Program-made: the position numbers and the translations under genes
In this document: positions 34,358 through 47,200 of the stretch, piece by piece
How the letters are laid out: the number at the start of each line of letters is the position of its first letter
Numbering within the stretch: the stretch's first letter is position 1
Assembly: GCF_902167145.1 (NCBI RefSeq)
Contig: NC_050096.1
Span: 197,672,566 to 197,736,565, forward strand
Direction of reading: 5' to 3'
Source: Zea mays
Lineage: Eukaryota > Streptophyta > Magnoliopsida > Poales > Poaceae
Length of the DNA stretch: 64,000 nt
The notes under the pieces: generated by a model
What the model saw: the letters and a program-made list of their open reading frames with translations, nothing else
Databases searched by the model: none
What the model was told of the DNA's origin: nothing

Positions 34358-34365
34358 GCTGGATC
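34358..34365. repeat. Target-site duplication of the hAT element (GCTGGATC), left
   Basis: Identical 8-mer at 35018-35025; single in the uninterrupted right LTR at the matching place (about 45664). Confidence 0.92.
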
Positions 34366-35017
34366 TAGGGATGGCAATTTAATCCGTGGATTTGGATATC
34401 CGTCGGATATCCGACCGACGGATAAGGATATGGATATGTTTTTTGACCCGCGGGTAAGACCCGTATCCGATCCGAGATAAAGTGGGCATGGATTTGGATA
34501 TTAGATCTCACCCGCGGGTAATCCGTTGGATATCCGAAATTAACCATTAGTCCATTATTGCCAGGATGAACATGATTCTACTATCATTGACTAAAAAATT
34601 CAAACAAAACTACTATAGCACTAGCTCAAGTGCTCAAAACTACACTCGGATCGGATCAATATTGATTGTCATGTATTTGTTTTCATGTTGAGACATGTAG
34701 ACATGTATTTTTGTCATGTTGAGAATGTTGCTTGTTGAAGGACATGTATATTTGTTTAAATTTTTATTAAATTTTAAGTTGTGTATGATGTTGAATTGGG
34801 AAGAAATTTGATTAATTATGTTATTCAATTGCTGAAAATGGTTCTTTATCATATCCGATGGATATCCAATGGATATCCGAAACCCGATGGGCATGGATAT
34901 GGATATGAATTTCTACCCGTGGATATAGTCATGGGCGGATATTATCTATAACCGTGGATATGTCTGCGGGCGGATATTTCCAATATCCGATCCGAATCCG
35001 ACCCGTTGCCATCCCTA
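34366..35017. mobile_element. Non-autonomous hAT element inside B's left LTR
   Basis: 652 bp with terminal inverted repeats TAGGGATGGCAA/TTGCCATCCCTA, close to Ac/Ds-type ends, and an 8-bp duplication, the hAT hallmark. Subterminal regions are dense in GGATATCCG palindromes and CCCGCGGGTA words; the middle is AT-rich and has no transposase. It is absent from the other LTR, which shows the empty site. Confidence 0.93.
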
Positions 35018-37065
35018 GCTGGATCTGGGGCTACCTCCTGAGCAGCTCCTTGCTCCGGCACAAGGATGTACTCTCCGTCAGCAAGATTACAGTCTATCGA
35101 ATGCAATGAACATGTATGTCATGATTATGCAAAATTTAAGAACATTAAGCTAAAGAAACTAGCCAAGAAGTAATTTAGGGTTTCTTAGTCATGCGGGGCT
35201 TCTAGTGGTATATAGATAGACTTATTACCTTTTAGGTTTAGGTTTTCTTTTAGGATAACATATTGGATTTGTATTGCCTTTATGGATTTCAGTGGACAAT
35301 TTATAAAGGTCTTAGGAGGACATTAAATTCCATCATCCATTTTCCTTTCTTTAATTTCCATCCAGGGTTTCTAGTAGGGGTTTGAACTACCAAGGTGAAT
35401 TGACTATTTTCAATAATTCCACAAAAATTACAGTGGCCTGCCCTTGGTCAATAGGGCCTGTCTTAGGAATATGAGATTAAAAATAAAAAGGCTAGGTTGT
35501 ATACAAAAATAACCAAAAGTGGGGCAATTAAGCCACTTTGCACTACAAGTCCTTTATTAAAGTGGATCCTGACCTAAGGGTTATTTTTGTTGGCCTCTAA
35601 CAGTGATAATAAGCTCTTGTACCAAAAATGACAGAGAGCAACATGATGGTTAATTAATGATGGATTTCTAAAGTTGGGTGCAAAAAGGGTGCTTAAAACT
35701 AATTTGTCATTTGAAAAATATCAAACAACAGATTTCAGATTTTTCCTAAGCTCTTATTATCAAAACATTAGTTATCCTAAGGTTTGGGGAGGTTTCACCT
35801 TAGGGTTATTTTTGTAGGGTTTTTCTAAGTTATTCTTGTTTTATTGAATTAAAAGATAGCTTTCTTATTTTACACTACAATAGGGTATGATATATTTTTC
35901 CAGTGAACTACATTGACTAAATATCTCAACAAAAATAGGGGTGCCCTCTGGTTCCTTATTTATGTCACCTTTCCTATTTTTCTTAATCTTAAACATATTA
36001 TGGAATAAGGGGTTAAAACTAACTTAATGTAATGGACAGAGGGGTTTAACATTTTTAACTAGGTCAGTAGGTAGATATAAACTTCTCCAAATTTTTCTAA
36101 CCTTAGTTAAATAGTACAACCATTTTTCTTGCTATTATTAAGCCTTTGGTCCAAACTGTAATTAAATCATAACCTTATATTTTTCTCTAGTGCTTATGGG
36201 GTTTTATATTTTTCTTAGATAGGTTACATTATTTAGAGTCTGGCAAAATTAGTTTGACCAAATTTGGATAAACCAAACAGAAGTTATGGGTTTTTAAAGT
36301 TTCTGTTTTGAATTTAAATCAGGTTTTAATTAAGTTTTTCTGGAAAAACGGTTTGCGCCGAGGTCCCTGGGTTTAAACCGAATCAAACCTCGCAGATCTA
36401 CCCTCGGGCCACTATTCACTCGGGTCATTGACTTTTCACTTAACCCCCCTGACTTTCTCTCCCTCTCACCCGCAGTCCTTCCCTCAACTGAAACAGTAGC
36501 CGCGGGAAAGGAAAGGGTGGCGCGGCTTACCGGCGGCGAGGGAGGTCCGGCGAGGTGGTCGGTGATGTTCAGGAGGTCGCGACGGTCACGTCGATGTGCG
36601 GGTCGGCGCCAGAGGTGGTAGGAGCTCCCCTGGCCACGAACACAGGCGGCGGGGATCGTCGGCGACGCCTGCTCCGGCCAAACCACGGCGGTAGAGTTCA
36701 ATTAATGGGCACGAGGAGCTTCACGGGATGACACAGAGGCCATGCGCGCAACAAATCGGGAAATGGTGAAGGGGTTTACCCGGTCCACGTGCGCCGGCGG
36801 GTTCTTGAACTCCGATGAGCGCGATTTGGCTTCTCCGGTGACGCGGGCCCTCGGTTCAAGCTTGAGCAAGGCTCACGGTCTCACCAGGAAGCTATCTGGG
36901 GGCTTGAATCGAACGGAGGGGGACTGGAGAGGGGTTGGCCACGGCGGTGGCTCTAGGTCGGCACTGGCGGGCTGCGGGGAGGTCGCCGGAGGCAACGGCT
37001 GGCTCGGGCGAGTCCGGCGAGGTACGGAGGAAGCAATGGGGAAGGCAACCGAGCGCTGGGGCGGG

Positions 37066-37072
37066 TTTTATA
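37066..37072 (-). promoter_or_regulatory. Candidate TATA box in B's left LTR
   Basis: TATAAAA on the minus strand inside the GC-rich island. The 5' LTR copy is at 47712-47718 and would leave a very long R-U5 of over 3 kb. Confidence 0.45.
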
Positions 37073-37939
37073 GGCGCGGACGCGGCCGGGGCGCCGACTC
37101 AACCGTTTGGCGCGACGCGGGCACGCGGGGCGCGCGCGCGCGGGCGTGCTCTGGCGAGCTCAGAGCGCGTCGAACACGTGGCGCGTTGCTTCTGCCCGTG
37201 TTCTTCGCTCTGCTGAGCGGCCAGGCGTACGAATCTCGCCCTACCGCCTGTGGGAGATCTCTTCCCTGCACCTAGAGCTACCTAGTTCATGTGAGTTCCA
37301 AGAGTAGATGTGGTCTGGTTAAGGAGATATGGTAGCGCCAAGTCTTGTCTGTCTGCCCTGTGCAAACCGAGACAAAACCAGTGCCAACTCGTGTCAAATG
37401 GTTTTGGCTTGGGTTCAAACTTTTCCAGGGCATTCTAGGGTTCATTTGGCGCCACTTTGTCCATTAGGTCGATAGGTTTTGAAGAGGGGATCAAGGTGAA
37501 CAGGTGGGATCTTTGCTCAAGGGTTGGTTTTTGACTTAGACAAAATATGCATTTTTCCCTTGTGTTCAACCTTTGGTGATCTTTTTAGGACTTTTCTGAA
37601 AACTTTTTGGGGGTACTTCCTTACTATTAATGGTAGGTTATTGAGTATATTACAACCTTTGTATTTGGCCCAAACCATGATCATGGTGTTTACATGATCT
37701 TTTGATCATGGCTTCTATTAGGGTTATAATTGCCTATGGGGGTTTTGCTCTAGGGTTTTGGGAGATCTCCACTTAGATGTGCATTACAAACTAGGGCATG
37801 ATATCCAAGATAGTTTGCATTTGACTAGGACCTTGAATTCCAAGATTGAAGTACTTTGCCCACAAATCTTTATGTAATTATGGGTTAAAAAGGGGGTAAC
37901 CCTGGGGTGGACACCCTGAGTAACACCTAGGGTGTTACA

Positions 37940-37957
37940 GCCCTCCCCCCTTAAAGG
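37940..37957 (-). other. Polypurine tract of B
   Basis: On the minus strand AAGGGGGGAGGGC lies directly before the LTR start TGTAACACC. Confidence 0.85.
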
Positions 37958-38192
37958 AATCTCGTCCCGAGATTTCAGGTAGAGTCCCTTGGAGGGATGC
38001 TTTGAAGGTGTGCTGGTGCTACTTTCCCCTTAAACTCAAGTTCCACTTTCCTAACTGCTCTTCGAATGTCATCCTCTTTGCAACTTCAGAAGGAAGCCCT
38101 TCTTAAGTTAAATCCACAACTTAGACTACCCTTGTTATCTAAGTTTTTCTTATAATTGACTTCAAAGGGCAGGCGGGGGTGGGGTTTTGGGG

Positions 38193-41100
38193 TTACATAC
38201 CGATTTCTTTGGGCAGAAAGTCGGGGAAGCGAGAGCGTAGAAAATCCTCCGTTTCCCAAGTAGCTTCTTCTGCTGAATGGTGACTCCACTGAATCTTATA
38301 CATTCTGATTGATCTTGCCCGAGTTGATCTTTCCTTTTGATCCAATACCTTGACGGGGTACTCTTGGTAAGATAAGTCTGGCTCTATCTCAATTTCTGGT
38401 TCCGGTAGCACTTCAGTGGGTAGACGAATGCATTTCCGCAGCTGAAGATACATGGAACACATTGTGAACTGCTGACATGTGAGGTGGCAATTTCACTTGA
38501 TAGGCTACGGGTCCACAAGCCTCCTTGATCTCGTAGGGTCCAATGTAGCGAGGAGCTAACTTGCCCTTGATCCCGAATCTCTGGACACCCTTGGTGGGTG
38601 ATACCTTAAGATAGACATGATCTCCCACCTCAAACTATAGAGGCTTCCGCCTCTTATCATGATAGCTTCTTTGCCTGGCTTGAGCAGCTTCTAAGTTCTT
38701 GGTAATAACTCTGACTTTAGCCTCTGCCTCGAGTACCAAGTCTGGCCCAAAAATTTCCCTTTCTCCTGCTTGAGACCAATTTAGTGGGGTCCTACACCTT
38801 CTCCCATATAATGCCTCAAAAGGTGCCATCTTCAGACTGGATTGATAACTGTTATTGTAAGAAAACTCCGCCAAAGACAGACACTTGTCCCAATCCTTCC
38901 CATAATGTAGTGCACATGCTCGCAACATGTCTTCCAAAATCTGATTCACCCTTTCCGTTTGGCCATCTGTTTGAGGGTGATATGCTGAGCTTCGGATGAC
39001 ATGGGTCCCAAGTGACTCTTGCAATTGCTCCCAAAATCGTGCCACAAATGGTGCTCCTCTGTCAGATACAATGGTCTTGGGAATACCATGCAACCTTACT
39101 ATCTGATCAACATAAATTTCAGCGTACTTCTCTGCCCTGTGGGTGGTGTGCACTGGCAAGAAATGAGCATTCTTGGTCAATCTGTCCACGATAACCCAAA
39201 TAGAATCATGGTGCCTGGAAGTATTGGGTAATCCCACTATAAAGTCCATGCAAATGTCCTCCCATTTCCAAGATGGTATGGGAAGGGGTTGCAAAGGGCC
39301 TGCTGCCTTCAAGTGACTAGCCTTTATCCTCTGGCAAGTATCACACTCGGATATGTACTTGGCAATTTCCCTTTTCATTCTAGTCCACCAATATAGAGAT
39401 CTGAGGTCATGGTACATCTTGTTGCCACCAGGGTGCATGGAGAATTTTGAAAGGTGAGCTTCATCGAGTATCTTCTTTCTAAGCTCAGGGTCCTTGGGAA
39501 CAACCAATCGATCTCCAAACCATAGAATTCCCTTACTGTCCTGCCGGAAACACTGGTATTTCTCTGCCTTTTGCTTGATCATATCCTTGATAACCTGAAC
39601 ACCCTTATCCTCAACCTGTGCCCTGATGATCTGCTCTTGCAATGTGGGCTCTACCGAGATATAGCTTAGGTCACCCGAAGAAACAACTTCCAGGTTCAAT
39701 CTGCACAACTCATCACACAGGGTGGTCACTCCTACATCCATGTTCATACAATTGCACTGAGCCTTTCTGCTCAAAGCATCTGCCACAACATTGGCCTTAC
39801 CAGGATGGTAATGCACTTCCAAATCATAGTCCTTGATCAACTCCAACCATCTCCTTTGCCTCATGTTCAGATCTGCCTGAGTGAAGATGTATTTGAGACT
39901 CTTGTGATCAGTGTAGATGTTACAGTGAGCTCCCATCAAGTAGTGTCTCCATATTTTAAGAGCATGAACCACAACTGCCAATTCCAGATCATGAGTGGGG
40001 TAGTTCAGCTCATGGGGCCTGAGTGCTCTGGAAGCGTAAGCAATGACTCTGTTTTCTTGCATCAAGACACATCCCAATCCCGTACCCGAAGCATCGCAAT
40101 AAACTTCAAATGGCTTAGTGTTGTCAGGTTGGGCCAGCACTGGGGCTGTGGTCAAATGCTGCCTCAAGGTATGAAAAGCATCTTCACACTTTTGGCTCCA
40201 CTCAAATTTGACTCCCTTCTTCAACAGTTCAGTCATTGGTTTGGCAATTCTGGAGAAATCCGGAATAAACCGTCGATAATACCCTGCCAATCCTAGAAAA
40301 CTCCGAATCTGCTTCACTGTAGTCGGGGGTTTCCAATCCATTACCTCTTGTACCTTCTCAGGATCAACTGATATCCCATCCTGAGAAATTGTGTGACCCA
40401 GAAATTTAATCTCCCTCAGCCAGAACTCACACTTACTCAACTTAGCGTACAACTGATGATCACACAGTCTCTGAAGTACAGTATGCAAGTGTTTGGTGTG
40501 CTCGGCTTCATTCTTGGAATAAACCAGAATATCATCAATGAAAACGACCACGAATTTGTCTAACTCTGGCATGAATACTGAGTTCATCAAGTACATAAAA
40601 TAAGCCGGGGCATTGGTCAGCCCAAAAGACATCACCAAAAACTCATAAAGCCCATATCTGGTTGAGAAGGCCGTCTTGGGAATGTCACTGGCACGGATCT
40701 TGATCTGATGGTATCCTGAGCGAAGGTCTATCTTGGAGAATACCTTGGCTCCTACCAATTGATCGAACAGAACATCGATGCGGGGTAGTGGGTATTTGTT
40801 CTTAATTGTTACCGCATTGAGAGGGCGGTAGTCAACACACATCCTCAAACTCTCATCCTTTTTCTTCACAAATAAAGCTGGACATCCCCATGGTGAAGTG
40901 CTTGGATGAATAAACCCCTTGTCCAACAACTCTTGCAATTGTTTCTTTAATTCTGCCAATTCCGCGGGAGGCATCCTATAAGGTCTCTTGGAGATAGGAG
41001 CAGTCCCGGGTTGCAATTCGATGGCGAACTCAATATCTCGGTCAGGTGGCATTCCTGGCAATTCATCTGGAAAAACATCCGGATAGTCACAGACCACTGG

Positions 41101-42608
41101 GATCTTTTCCACTGGGGATTCTAACATAACAAAAGCACAAGATCGGGTACAACCCCGGTCAGGCAAATACAGTGTGGTCTCACCGCAAGTTGGTGAGTGC
41201 ACCTCAATGGCTCTGGCTGCAATATCCATAACTGCTTGGTGCCTGGTCAACCAGTCAGCTCCCAATATAATATCCACACTATCCAACCCCATTATCATTA
41301 GGGTAGTTTTGAATATGAGACTACCCAGCTTAATTGGTACGTGCCTACAGATCTGATAGGAGGCAACCCTGCCTCCTGGTGTTGAGATTGTAATACCTCC
41401 ATTGGTGTGGTGAAAAGGCAATTGGCACTTGGCACTAAATTTTGCACTGATAAAACTATGCGATGCACCAGAATCAAATAGAATAACAGCAGGATAATTC
41501 AAAACTGTAAAGATACCAGTCATGACGGGTGCTCCCTCTGGAATATCAGCCATGGTGGTGAAGTTCAGCCTGCCTTGCCTCACTTGCACCTTCTGCCTCT
41601 TGCCTTGGTTCTGATTAGTATTCTGCCCCTGCCTCTGCTGGTTCCTGGGGCAATTCTTGGCATAATGCCCAGTGTTGCCACAAGTGAAGCATCTGTTGTC
41701 ATTTGCCTGGCGGTACTGTTGCTGCTGATTATTTCTCTGAGCTGGAAACTGGGTGCGGTTGGGTGCCTGCTGCTGCTGCGGTGGTCGGATCACCCATCTC
41801 TCTTGCTGCTGCTGGGGTCCCCTGCCCTGGGTGTCGGACACAATCCTGAAGCGCTGTGGCTGAGCTAAGGGTCCTGCCACGGGGGTCTTCCTCTTCTTCT
41901 CTGCCTGCCTGGCTGTAATGCAGTCCTCCTAGGAGATAGCCATGTTGACCAACTCATTGTAGCTGTTGGCCCTGACGGTGTTGAGACGATCCCGGAGCTT
42001 AGTGCTGAGCCCCCTCCTGAATCTGTCCCTCTTCTTCTCATCTGTATCTGCATGATATCCCGCGTACTGGCACAAGTCATTAAAGGCCTGGGCATACTGC
42101 AACACTGTCCTGTTGCCCTGAGTGAGTGCCAAAAACTCATTGAGCTTCCTATCCATGATCCCGGCTGGTATATGGTGTCCTCTAAAGGCTGCCTTGAACT
42201 CCCTCCACTCCACCTCACGGTCCTCTGGCTGCATAGCAAGAAAATGATCCCACCAAGTCCGTGCAGGCCCGCGAAGCTGCTGGGCGGCGAACCTGACTTT
42301 GGTGACCTCTGAACACACTCCATGAAGCAGTGGGAATTTGGATTCCACCACTCGTAGCCACACATCTGCATCAAGTGGGTCTTCCGCCCTTGTGAACAAT
42401 GGAGGCTGGGTGCTAAGGAATTCCTGGTATGTAGCTGCCGCGGGTGACGCTGATGGTCCCCACCACCATAATGCTGAGGTGGTGGCTGACGTTGAGCCAG
42501 CTGCCTCAGGATCTCATTCTGCTGAGCCATGAGCTCCTGCAGAGTGGGAGGTGGTGGCGGCGGTGGAGGAACGTGCTCATTCTGGCCACGACGCTGCCTC
42601 CCAGCCAT
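38193..42608 (-). pseudogene. gag-pol polyprotein of B (four lesions)
   Basis: One long frame starting at ATG 42608 (MAGRQRRGQN). gag: Pro run, then a capsid-type region with GPARTWWDHFLAMQPEDREV; zinc knuckle [15 protein letters not shown] near 41647-41691. Protease [10 protein letters not shown] near 41460. [29 protein letters not shown], catalytic FIDDI near 40528-40542 (intact). RNase [12 protein letters not shown] and DALSRK. Integrase: H2C2 ([11 protein letters not shown].. CDTCQ), SDRGAPF near 39050, and E in GQTERVNQ. The C-terminus (38193-38350) is chromodomain-like (VQW-type core, ATWETE). Lesions: a one-base frameshift near 42458, TAG 41929-41931, TAG 38635-38637, and a one-base frameshift near 38447. 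All domains are otherwise in good order. Confidence 0.92.
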
Positions 42609-42913
42609 CTGAAAAACCACATACTTACTTAACACCACAGTTCCAAATTTCAAGATTTTTATCACGGGGAAAAAGTTAAAACAGCATGATAGACTCCGAC
42701 TTCAACAAAAGGGATTTTAAGAGGCATAAATTCCTCCTTCTAATTTAAACTGATAATAGCATCCATCAAACAAGCTCCCAAGAGAGTTCAACATGATTAC
42801 ATCAAATTGTTCCAAAATGACTCAACTCTATCTAGCCTAGTACCCCAAGGGTGCAAAAGCTAAGCTAGCTGCGAGGAGTCCGACTATCCAACTTCTAAGC
42901 CTACCCTGGACAC
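42609..42913 (-). other. Spacer between ORF0 and gag of B
   Basis: About 300 bp, AT-rich, with no gene. It may carry signals for producing gag separately (splice acceptor or reinitiation); none is obvious. Confidence 0.3.
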
Positions 42914-43783
42914 CTAGTGAGCGAACGAAGCAACACTCGACTCGGGGGAAGGTGGTCTTCCCGAGCCAGCAGTGTCCACACTGGAGGCAGGCTCATCTCC
43001 TCCCTCAATGTCGACGTCCTCGTTTGCCTCTTGGTCCTGGATCTCCTGGTGATGCATGTCCAGGTGCTCGTTAGCCTCAGCAAGCTGCTGCTGAGTGTTA
43101 AGGAGCTGATCCTCCAGAACCTCGATGGTGTTCTCCCGGGTGCCTACCAGCTCTTCCAACTCCTGAATATCCGTGGATAGCTGCTCCACCTGCAAGTCCT
43201 TCTCCACCATTTCTTGAGATAAATCAACCACGAGCTCCTCTCTATTATCCAGCGTGATCTTTGTTGCCTCTAGCAGTGCCATCAGATGGGACATTGCCTC
43301 ACCGCGCATCACCTGCAGACGGTATAGAGCATTCATGCACCGTACTGTCAAGTGCGCAGTCTGTCCTGGGTAGATGGCCCAAATGTCCTTGGCATGCTCC
43401 ACCCGATCCTTCCACATTGGGTCGTCCTCCTTCTCAGCAGGGAACAAGCCAATGGGGTGGGTAGCCAGCTCCAAGGGATGGAATCCGCAGAAAGTAGTCA
43501 ATCCATGCAGAGCGATCGCCTCGATCGTGTCCTCTGCTCGGTACCCGAAAGACTCGGAGTCCAAGGAGCACCATCCTGGCTGCAGGGGATGAGGCTCCAA
43601 GGTCATCCTCACCCTACAGCGAGGCACTCGGTGCTTCTCGAACTGCTGCACCGCGTACTGAGGGGGTGTCGTGTATCCGGCCCCCTGAAGTACTTCCCAC
43701 AAAATGCGGGGAAAGCCCTCTCGTGCAAGTCCGTCCGTGTGGGTCAGTGTATTTCCGTCATCGGAGGATCCGTGGGAAGTCAT
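42914..43783 (-). CDS. ORF0 of B: 289-residue coiled-coil protein upstream of gag
   Basis: Intact minus-strand frame between the PBS and gag. I chose ATG 43783 (MTSHGSSDDG); the frame is open upstream to 43876. The N-terminal half has a compact region (LHGLTTFCGFHPLELATHP near 43490). The C-terminal half is a Leu/Glu/Gln-rich coiled coil (about residues 160-250) ending in an acidic tail (EDVDIEGGDE) and a Ser/Pro-rich end. Extra ORFs before gag are reported for some rice gypsy elements (RIRE3 and RIRE8, from memory), and this fits. No catalytic motif is seen. That it is intact while gag-pol has four lesions is notable. Confidence 0.75.
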   Translation of the reverse strand: MTSHGSSDDGNTLTHTDGLAREGFPRILWEVLQGAGYTTPPQYAVQQFEKHRVPRCRVRMTLEPHPLQPGWCSLDSESFGYRAEDTIEAIALHGLTTFCGFHPLELATHPIGLFPAEKEDDPMWKDRVEHAKDIWAIYPGQTAHLTVRCMNALYRLQVMRGEAMSHLMALLEATKITLDNREELVVDLSQEMVEKDLQVEQLSTDIQELEELVGTRENTIEVLEDQLLNTQQQLAEANEHLDMHHQEIQDQEANEDVDIEGGDEPASSVDTAGSGRPPSPESSVASFAH

Positions 43784-43876
43784 CTGTGTATGGTTAAGCG
43801 TAAGTAAAGAAAAAGAATTATAAAAAGAACAAGGAAAAATAAAACTCAGCCCTTCTCTAGTTAAATGAAAAGGCAC

Positions 43877-44191
43877 TGGGGACCTAATTGGTTATTATCT
43901 TATTTTTAAGTCCTTTACTTACTTATCCATTTGCTTAATTATGAATGCATGCATGCTCGTCCTGAACGGCCTCACAACAAGATAAAAGGAATAGGGAAGA
44001 ACTCCCATCCTGAAAAAGGGGCCTGTAGGGCCTAGTCACTTAGCCACCTAGCTACCCTTCTATTACCCTAAGGCTTCACGTCCTAGGTCTATCCTGCTCG
44101 TCCTACTATATATCCAACCTTGTTTCTATCAAGTTTTATTTGGAAAATTTGATGGTATTTACATTTTATTGATTCCTCTGTGGTGGTACAA
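43877..44191 (-). other. Leader between PBS and ORF0 of B
   Basis: About 0.3 kb, no gene. Expected to hold the packaging signal. Confidence 0.3.
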
Positions 44192-44203
44192 GCTCCGATA
44201 CCA
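44192..44203 (-). other. Primer-binding site of B (initiator tRNA-Met type)
   Basis: TGGTATCGGAGC on the minus strand, two bases from the 5' LTR (44206). Confidence 0.88.
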
Positions 44204-44205
44204 GC

Positions 44206-47200
44206 TGTGGTGGAACTGCCCGAATTATTCCAACTTAAGTGCCTAAGCCCCGCCTTAGAGGCTGGACCACACTTAAATGGGAATAACCCGTCAATCCCTC
44301 GGATCTAGTCCGACACGGCCACTGACAGGATCAAGTACCACAATCTCACTCGAAGGTGTCACAGAGCAAATACAATAAAGCATAAAACCATACATGTCAC
44401 AATGTTAAATTATTACATCACCATCATCATCATCAGAGTTTTTGCAAAAGTAACCATCATCGTTCGAAGTGCAGCGGAATAAAACTAACGGTAAATAAAT
44501 AGAGAGATGGGGAAGCCTGTCCCATCACTCCTCATGCTCCTCCTCAGCCGAGGCAGGGTCCCACTCAACAGTCCAACCCGGTGGCAAGGTGGACGGCCAA
44601 GTTATCCCAGCAACCATCTCCTCCAGAGAACCTGTAAAAAATTATGCCACAAGCAAGGCTGAGTATACTAATACTCAGCTAGACTTACCCGGTGTGAGGA
44701 GTCTACTCCCCTACCTCTAGACATGCAGCTGTTTGGCTGTGGGGTTTGGTTGCCAAAAGCACTAGCTGAGTTTCTAAATCAAGATTTTAACTTAGTCAAA
44801 GTTAAGTGTGACTCTCTTAAGGCTAAAAATGTACTATCTATTCATACAAAGTAGCAAGCATTTTTAGCAATCAACATCTTGTATCATCTCTACACAATTT
44901 CCACTTGTTACTCAATGTAGCAGCATGGATCAAGCAGTCTCATTAGCTGCGAGAAGCAGACGATTCGAATCGAGTTTTTTATCCTTGCAAGGTAAACCTA
45001 AACACACGACATGTAGGGGTACTCCGTCCCCACACACATCAACCGTCCCCATCGATTCCCTGGCAACAGATCAGGGCTCACCGCCTTGGCGTACAATGCC
45101 CCACTGACCCCGACTGGCCGTCGTGCAGTGACCGCACTTGTACCCACCATAACCGGAATGGGAGACCTCGTCTCAGGTCGCGTGAGGGGTAAAGTCTGCG
45201 GGCAGGTTCACTCAGGTACTAGGCTTACCGATTTACCATATTTCTCGGTATGTGTTTAGTACGTTCAAACGCTTGACTCACGGTACCACACCTTAATCCT
45301 TATTCACATTTTTATCCTGTGGACAACCAACCCCCATGGATTGTTGTCCACAACCAACATTAGTACGATATGAAAGTGGGTACAATCAGTGTCCTGACCT
45401 CGCGCGAGTGCTAGAAAAATCACTCGTCTTCTACCGAGATCCTAATTAAATAAAGCAACTACTCGACCTGTCATACTAGTATTCATCTCAAAGGGATTCC
45501 TGAGATCATGCAACTAGGGTTTCAAACAACTCCTACACCTAAGTGCACAATCAAACCTACAATCATTAAGTGAAGTAAAATAGCATAAATAACAGGTTAT
45601 GCATAAAACCGGGGCTTGCCTTCCAAAGCAGTGGCAGGCAGGTCCTCTGGTGCTGGCCCGGGTGCTGGATCTGGGGCTACCTCTTGAGCAGCTCCTTGCT
45701 CCGGCACAAGGATGTACTCTCCGTCAGCAAGATTACAGTCTATCGAATGCAATGAACATGTATGTCATGATTATGCAAAATTTAAGAACATTAAGCTAAA
45801 GAAACTAGCCAAGAAGTAATTTAGGGTTTCTTAGTCATGCGGGGCTTCTAGTGGTATATAGATAGACTTATTACCTTTTAGGTTTAGGTTTTCTTTTAGG
45901 ATAACATATTGGAATTGTATTGCCTTTATGGATTTCAGTGGACAATTTATAAAGGTCTTAGGAGGACATTAAATTCCATCATCCATTTTCCTTTCTTTAA
46001 TTTCCATCCAGGGTTTCTAGTAGGGGTTTGAACTACCAAGGTGAATTGACTATTTTCAATAATTCCAAAAAAATTACAGTGGCCTGCCCTTGGTCAATAG
46101 GGCCTGTCTTAGGAATATGAGATTAAAAATAAAAAGGCTAGGTTGTATACAAAAATAACCAAAAGTGGGGCAATTAAGCCACTTTGCACTACAAGTCCTT
46201 TATTAAAGTGGATCCTGACCTAAGGGTTATTTTTGTTGGCCTCTAACAGTGATAATAAGCTCTTGTACCAAAAATGACAGAGAGCAACATGATGGTTAAT
46301 TAATGATGGATTTCTAAAGTTGGGTGCAAAAAGGGTGCTTAAAACTAATTTGTCATTTGAAAAATATCAAACAACAGATTTCAGATTTTTCCTAAGCTCT
46401 TATTATCAAAACATTAGTTATCCTAAGGTTTGGGGAGGTTTCACCTTAGGGTTATTTTTGTAGGGTTTTTCTAAGTTATTCTTGTTTTATTGAATTAAAA
46501 GATAGCTTTCTTATTTTACACTACAATAGGGTATGATATATTTTTCCAGTGAACTACATTGACTAAATATCTCAACAAAAATAGGGGTGCCCTCTGGTTC
46601 CTTATTTATGTCACCTTTCCTATTTTTCTTAATCTTAAACATATTATGGAATAAGGGGTTAAAACTAACTTAATGTAATGGACAGAGGGGTTTAACATTT
46701 TTAACTAGGTCAGTAGGTAGATATAAACTTCTCCAAATTTTTCTAACCTTAGTTAAATAGTACAACCATTTTTCTTGCTATTATTAAGCCTTTGGTCCAA
46801 ACTGTAATTAAATCATAACCTTATATTTTTCTCTAGTGCTTATGGGGTTTTATATTTTTCTTAGATAGGTTACATTATTTAGAGTCTGGCAAAATTAGTT
46901 TGACCAAATTTGGATAAACCAAACAGAAGTTATGGGTTTTTAAAGTTTCTGTTTTGAATTTAAATCAGGTTTTAATTAAGTTTTTCTGGAAAAACGGTTT
47001 GCGCCGAGGTCCCTGGGTTTAAACCGAATCAAACCTCGCAGATCTACCCTCGGGCCACTATTCACTCGGGTCATTGACTTTTCACTTAACCCCCCTGACT
47101 TTCTCTCCCTCTCACCCGCAGTCCTTCCCTCAACTGAAACAGTAGCCGCGGGAAAGGAAAGGGTGGCGCGGCTTACCGGCGGCGAGGGAGGTCCGGCGAG

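Larger units (their letters stand above)
32901..37939 (-). repeat. Element B 3' LTR (left copy)
   Basis: 5039 bp, i.e. 661 bp longer than the right copy, which is accounted for by the hAT insertion (652 bp plus 8-bp duplication). The outer end reads TATGGCGGAAC where the other copy has TGTGGTGGAAC. A GC-rich island (about 36330-37290) includes a minus-strand TATAAAA at 37066-37072. Confidence 0.92.

Noticed and set aside
36330..36701. Minus-strand 123-codon frame, twin at 46976-47347
   Set aside because: Same island; identity of the copies reflects recent LTR duplication, not selection. Could be a leader peptide, but nothing supports it.
36742..37275. Plus-strand open frame of 177 codons, with a twin at 47388
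   Set aside because: It lies inside B's LTRs in a GC-rich island where frames are open by composition; both copies exist only because the LTRs are twins. No domain seen.
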